Of a stretch of 63,007 bases of DNA, positions 60,672 to 63,007 are shown in pieces. A program made the translations under genes and the position numbers. Source of the DNA: Eubacterium sp. CAG:248 (GTDB lineage Bacteria; Bacillota; Clostridia; Lachnospirales; Lachnospiraceae); the NCBI GenBank assembly GCA_000436475.1, contig FR886161.1:1-63007 (forward strand), given 5' to 3'. Position 1 is the first letter of the stretch; every line of letters starts with the position of its first letter. The notes beneath the pieces were generated by a model. It saw only the letters and a list, made by a program, of their open reading frames with translations. It did no database searches and had not been told where the DNA came from.

Positions 60672-62159
60672 TTAAAGTAAATGTGATAATAATACTGGTA
60701 TGTTTTTTATAATATCTCCTGCAACCATGGAATATCTGGTTTTTTCATCTGCCGCCTTATCTCCTGCAAGACCATGTATATATACACCAAGCTTTGCCGC
60801 TTCAAAGCAATCCATCCCCTGTGCCATAAGTGAGGTTATCATTCCTGAAAGCACATCTCCTGAACCACCTGTTGCCATTCCGTCATTACCTGATATATTA
60901 ATATAAATATCTTTTCCGTCTGTAACCACCGTTCTTGCATCCTTTAACACACATATACAGTTATGTTCACGTGCATAGCTGACTGCCGTCCCTGTTATAT
61001 CTGCTTTTATATCCGCTATGCTTTTTCCTGTCAGTCTTGACATTTCTCCTATATGTGGCGTAACAACAACATTATTCCCACGAAATGTTATCTGCTCCTC
61101 CACTGATATGTTAAGTGCATCTGCATCAAAAAGTCTTTTCTTATCAGTTCTTTCTGCTATATATCTGACATACTTTAATGCCATATCACATTTAGAAAGC
61201 CCGGGACCTATACATATTGCATCTGACCATATGACTGATTCCTCCGGTTCTAAAAACTCCCCATCACTATATATATCAAGAAGACATTCAACATTATTAT
61301 TAAGAACGATATTCCTGTTATCACTGTGTGTTATCAGCTTCACAAGCCCTGCACCCATCCTGTATGCTGCCTGTGATGCCAGGACTGCCGCCCCACCATA
61401 CTGCTTTGAGCCAGCAATAATCAGTGCTTTTCCACAGCTGCCTTTGTTACTGTCAGGCTTTCTTTTAATAATATTTTTTGCTGCATCTGACTCTTCATAT
61501 ACATATTTATTCCTTGGCATATCTTTATATTCAGCAAAACCTATATCAGCCGTTATAAGATTTCCACAATAAGCTGCTCCTGGATAAAGCAGCTGTCCCA
61601 CCTTTCTATAACCAAATGTCACCGTTGTATCTGCCTTAACCGCACATCCTAAAACCATGCCGCTCGTCGCACTTATGCCTGAGGGAATATCAACAGCTGT
61701 AACATAAGCACCTTTACTATGTGCTTTATTAATATTATCCACTATACAGGCAGCTTTTTCCTTAAGACTCCCTGATAACCCATTTCCAAAAATAGCATCT
61801 ACTATAACTCCATAACCAGAAAAATCCGGGTCATCAATACATTGTATGCCCAGATTTCTTATTATGTTCAATTGTATTCTATATTCTTGTGTTGAATGTC
61901 TTCCTTCATTCAAAAAAACATCAACCTTATAACCTTTTAGAAAAAGCTGTCTTGCTATAGCCAGACCATCAGCACCATTGTTTCCACTTCCACATATACA
62001 TATAATACGTACCCCTGCTGTTTTATCAATCTGCTCCAATATGTGTCCTGTAACTGACAGCGCTGCCCTTTCCATAAGAACAACAGATGGAATTCCAACA
62101 CCAGATATGGAATATTCATCAACCTTCTTCATCTCATCTGCATTTAATATATACTTCAT
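60672..62159 (-). CDS. nnr: Bifunctional NAD(P)HX epimerase/ADP-dependent dehydratase
   Basis: Repairs hydrated NAD(P)H. The N-terminal half (about 1-210) is the epimerase (YjeF_N) with VVLMERAALSV and CGSGNNGADGLAIARQLFLKGY; the C-terminal half is the ribokinase-fold dehydratase with AGSKQYGGAAVLASQAAYRMGAG, TPHIGEMSRLTG and NDGMATGGSGDVLSGMI. 495 aa from the ATG at 62159; TTG and GTG codons slightly upstream are also open and the ribosome binding site AAAGG fits none perfectly, so the exact start is uncertain. It is followed by mazF. Confidence 0.95.
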   Translation of the reverse strand: MKYILNADEMKKVDEYSISGVGIPSVVLMERAALSVTGHILEQIDKTAGVRIICICGSGNNGADGLAIARQLFLKGYKVDVFLNEGRHSTQEYRIQLNIIRNLGIQCIDDPDFSGYGVIVDAIFGNGLSGSLKEKAACIVDNINKAHSKGAYVTAVDIPSGISATSGMVLGCAVKADTTVTFGYRKVGQLLYPGAAYCGNLITADIGFAEYKDMPRNKYVYEESDAAKNIIKRKPDSNKGSCGKALIIAGSKQYGGAAVLASQAAYRMGAGLVKLITHSDNRNIVLNNNVECLLDIYSDGEFLEPEESVIWSDAICIGPGLSKCDMALKYVRYIAERTDKKRLFDADALNISVEEQITFRGNNVVVTPHIGEMSRLTGKSIADIKADITGTAVSYAREHNCICVLKDARTVVTDGKDIYINISGNDGMATGGSGDVLSGMITSLMAQGMDCFEAAKLGVYIHGLAGDKAADEKTRYSMVAGDIIKNIPVLLSHLL

Positions 62160-62188
62160 AAGCACATGCACCAAGCCTTTCAGTCATG

Positions 62189-62797
62189 TTATTCTGTTTC
62201 CTGCGTTCCCTCGTTGATTCTGTCAACAGCACTGCAGTTTTCCGGTCCAATGATATCATGGATCAAGGAATACATATTCTCATTGTTAGTTTCCTTATCC
62301 TGCTTTATAAGAATATTCTTCTTAAGCTTAACTCTTGTAGCATCTATCCACTTGTTAAGCACCTCTATATCCTCATGATTAGAATTCATCTTACTATAGC
62401 ATACCTTGAGTGTCTCTGTTAAAAGTCTTTCATTAGCCCTTGCCAGTTCTCTTGGTAGTTCCATCAGTTCATCCTCAAGATTAGCTATCTTGTCCTTTGA
62501 CTCCTGTATAAGTCTCTGGTTCTGGTTCATAACATGTTCTCTGTTATCACCATCACTCTCCATATTCTCAACAACATCATTAATCAGCTGTTTTTTTAAC
62601 TTTTTAATATCTTTGATATCAGTATTAAGCCTGCCTTGTTTTTTTAACAGTTCATTAACCTGCTTTTCCCAATAGGCTATTTCATCAGTTTTTATCTTAT
62701 CATTAACAAGATGATACCATCTTTCATCCAGTGTTAGAATAGGAATATTCGTAAATACCCCATTATTTTTTAATGAATCATACGTAATCTCAGACAT
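62189..62797 (-). CDS. Coiled-coil protein, unknown function
   Basis: 202 aa, charged and almost wholly helical. Residues about 40-150 show heptad patterns (VNELLKKQGRLNTDIKDIKK; ANLEDELMELPRELARANERL) that predict long coiled coils; no signal peptide or membrane span. Such proteins next to rex and nnr are common in Lachnospiraceae, as I recall, but unnamed. The ATG at 62797 lies 7 nt behind AAGGGGG. It stands 29 nt before nnr and is probably cotranscribed with it and with rex upstream. Confidence 0.65.
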   Translation of the reverse strand: MSEITYDSLKNNGVFTNIPILTLDERWYHLVNDKIKTDEIAYWEKQVNELLKKQGRLNTDIKDIKKLKKQLINDVVENMESDGDNREHVMNQNQRLIQESKDKIANLEDELMELPRELARANERLLTETLKVCYSKMNSNHEDIEVLNKWIDATRVKLKKNILIKQDKETNNENMYSLIHDIIGPENCSAVDRINEGTQETE

Positions 62798-62871
62798 TAA
62801 CAATCCCCCTTAGTAATTCAACGTTCATAAAAACACGAGAATATTCTAGCTTTTTATTCTGGAATTATCAA

Positions 62872-63007
62872 CTAATTTTTATTGGCAATATTATATGAAA
62901 GCCTCATAAGACTTTCTGACAGATGAACATTTTCAACAATAACATCATCAGGAAGATTAAGATCTGTGTGTGCAAAATTCCATATAGCCTTTATTCCTGC
63001 ATCTGCT
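62872..63007 (-). CDS. rex: Redox-sensing repressor Rex, C-terminal part (cut by the window edge)
   Basis: The last 45 codons read AGIKAIWNFAHTDLNLPDDV, then VENVHLSESLMRLSYNIANKN and a stop at 62872-62874. KGIWNFAP..L..P..V.VENVHLSxSLxxLSY is the characteristic end of Rex, which senses the NADH/NAD+ ratio with its Rossmann domain and represses fermentation genes. The DNA-binding half lies outside the window. Confidence 0.9.
   Translation of the reverse strand, partial: ADAGIKAIWNFAHTDLNLPDDVIVENVHLSESLMRLSYNIANKN

Overview
The window reads as chromosome of a low-GC Gram-positive anaerobe of the Lachnospiraceae type (Lachnospira/Eubacterium eligens-, Roseburia- or Butyrivibrio-like). The evidence is an AT-rich sequence with sigma-A type promoters and strong AGGAGG ribosome binding sites, an hrcA-grpE-dnaK-dnaJ operon behind a perfect CIRCE operator, single-chain GlyRS, MecA, RarA, RecO, Era, a LytTR/GHKL two-component pair, an S66 LD-carboxypeptidase, a small sortase module and an AP2-domain protein. 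Nearly all genes lie on the minus strand; only pyrB-pyrI, the AP2 protein and a PIG-L deacetylase are on the plus strand. The assignment is inferred from gene content, not from a search.

Layout. 1-0.12 kb: right end of an IS200/IS605-type TnpB element. 0.3-3.1 kb: trpS facing away from pyrB-pyrI. 3.2-5.5 kb: a membrane-anchored DUF4012-like protein directly behind rnpB (RNase P RNA). 5.6-10.4 kb: queA, pheT, pheS. 10.4-17.6 kb: four cotranscribed genes of unknown function (a 1185-aa repeat protein, a degenerate Hsp70/actin-fold protein, a TPR protein, a coiled-coil membrane protein). 17.7-30.4 kb: housekeeping genes rarA, dacA, a zinc-ribbon membrane protein, glyS, a radical SAM protein, a pyridoxal kinase, recO, era and an M16 peptidase. 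30.6-37.4 kb: an accessory cassette with a secreted small protein, three permease-like proteins, two anchored proteins and a LytTR response regulator/histidine kinase pair, but no ATPase. 37.5-45.5 kb: repeat debris, KDPG aldolase, the dnaJ/dnaK/grpE/hrcA heat-shock operon, thrC. 45.8-48.9 kb: an AP2/HNH-like protein and a sortase-substrate module. 49-57.7 kb: leuCD, an LD-carboxypeptidase, MecA, a degenerate HemC-like protein, a PIG-L deacetylase, ilvC and ilvN. 57.9-63.0 kb: an ABC transporter pair, a CorC/CBS protein, MazF, NAD(P)HX repair enzyme, a coiled-coil protein and the C-terminus of Rex.

The best candidates for undescribed biology are (i) the 10.4-17.6 kb operon, built around a protein that keeps the Hsp70 fold signatures but has lost the nucleotide-binding residues; (ii) the ATPase-less permease/peptide/two-component cassette; (iii) a HemC-fold protein without catalytic residues; and (iv) an intergenic element seen in two copies plus a fragment, with a closing helix and two internal hairpins, which may be a structured RNA or a small mobile repeat.
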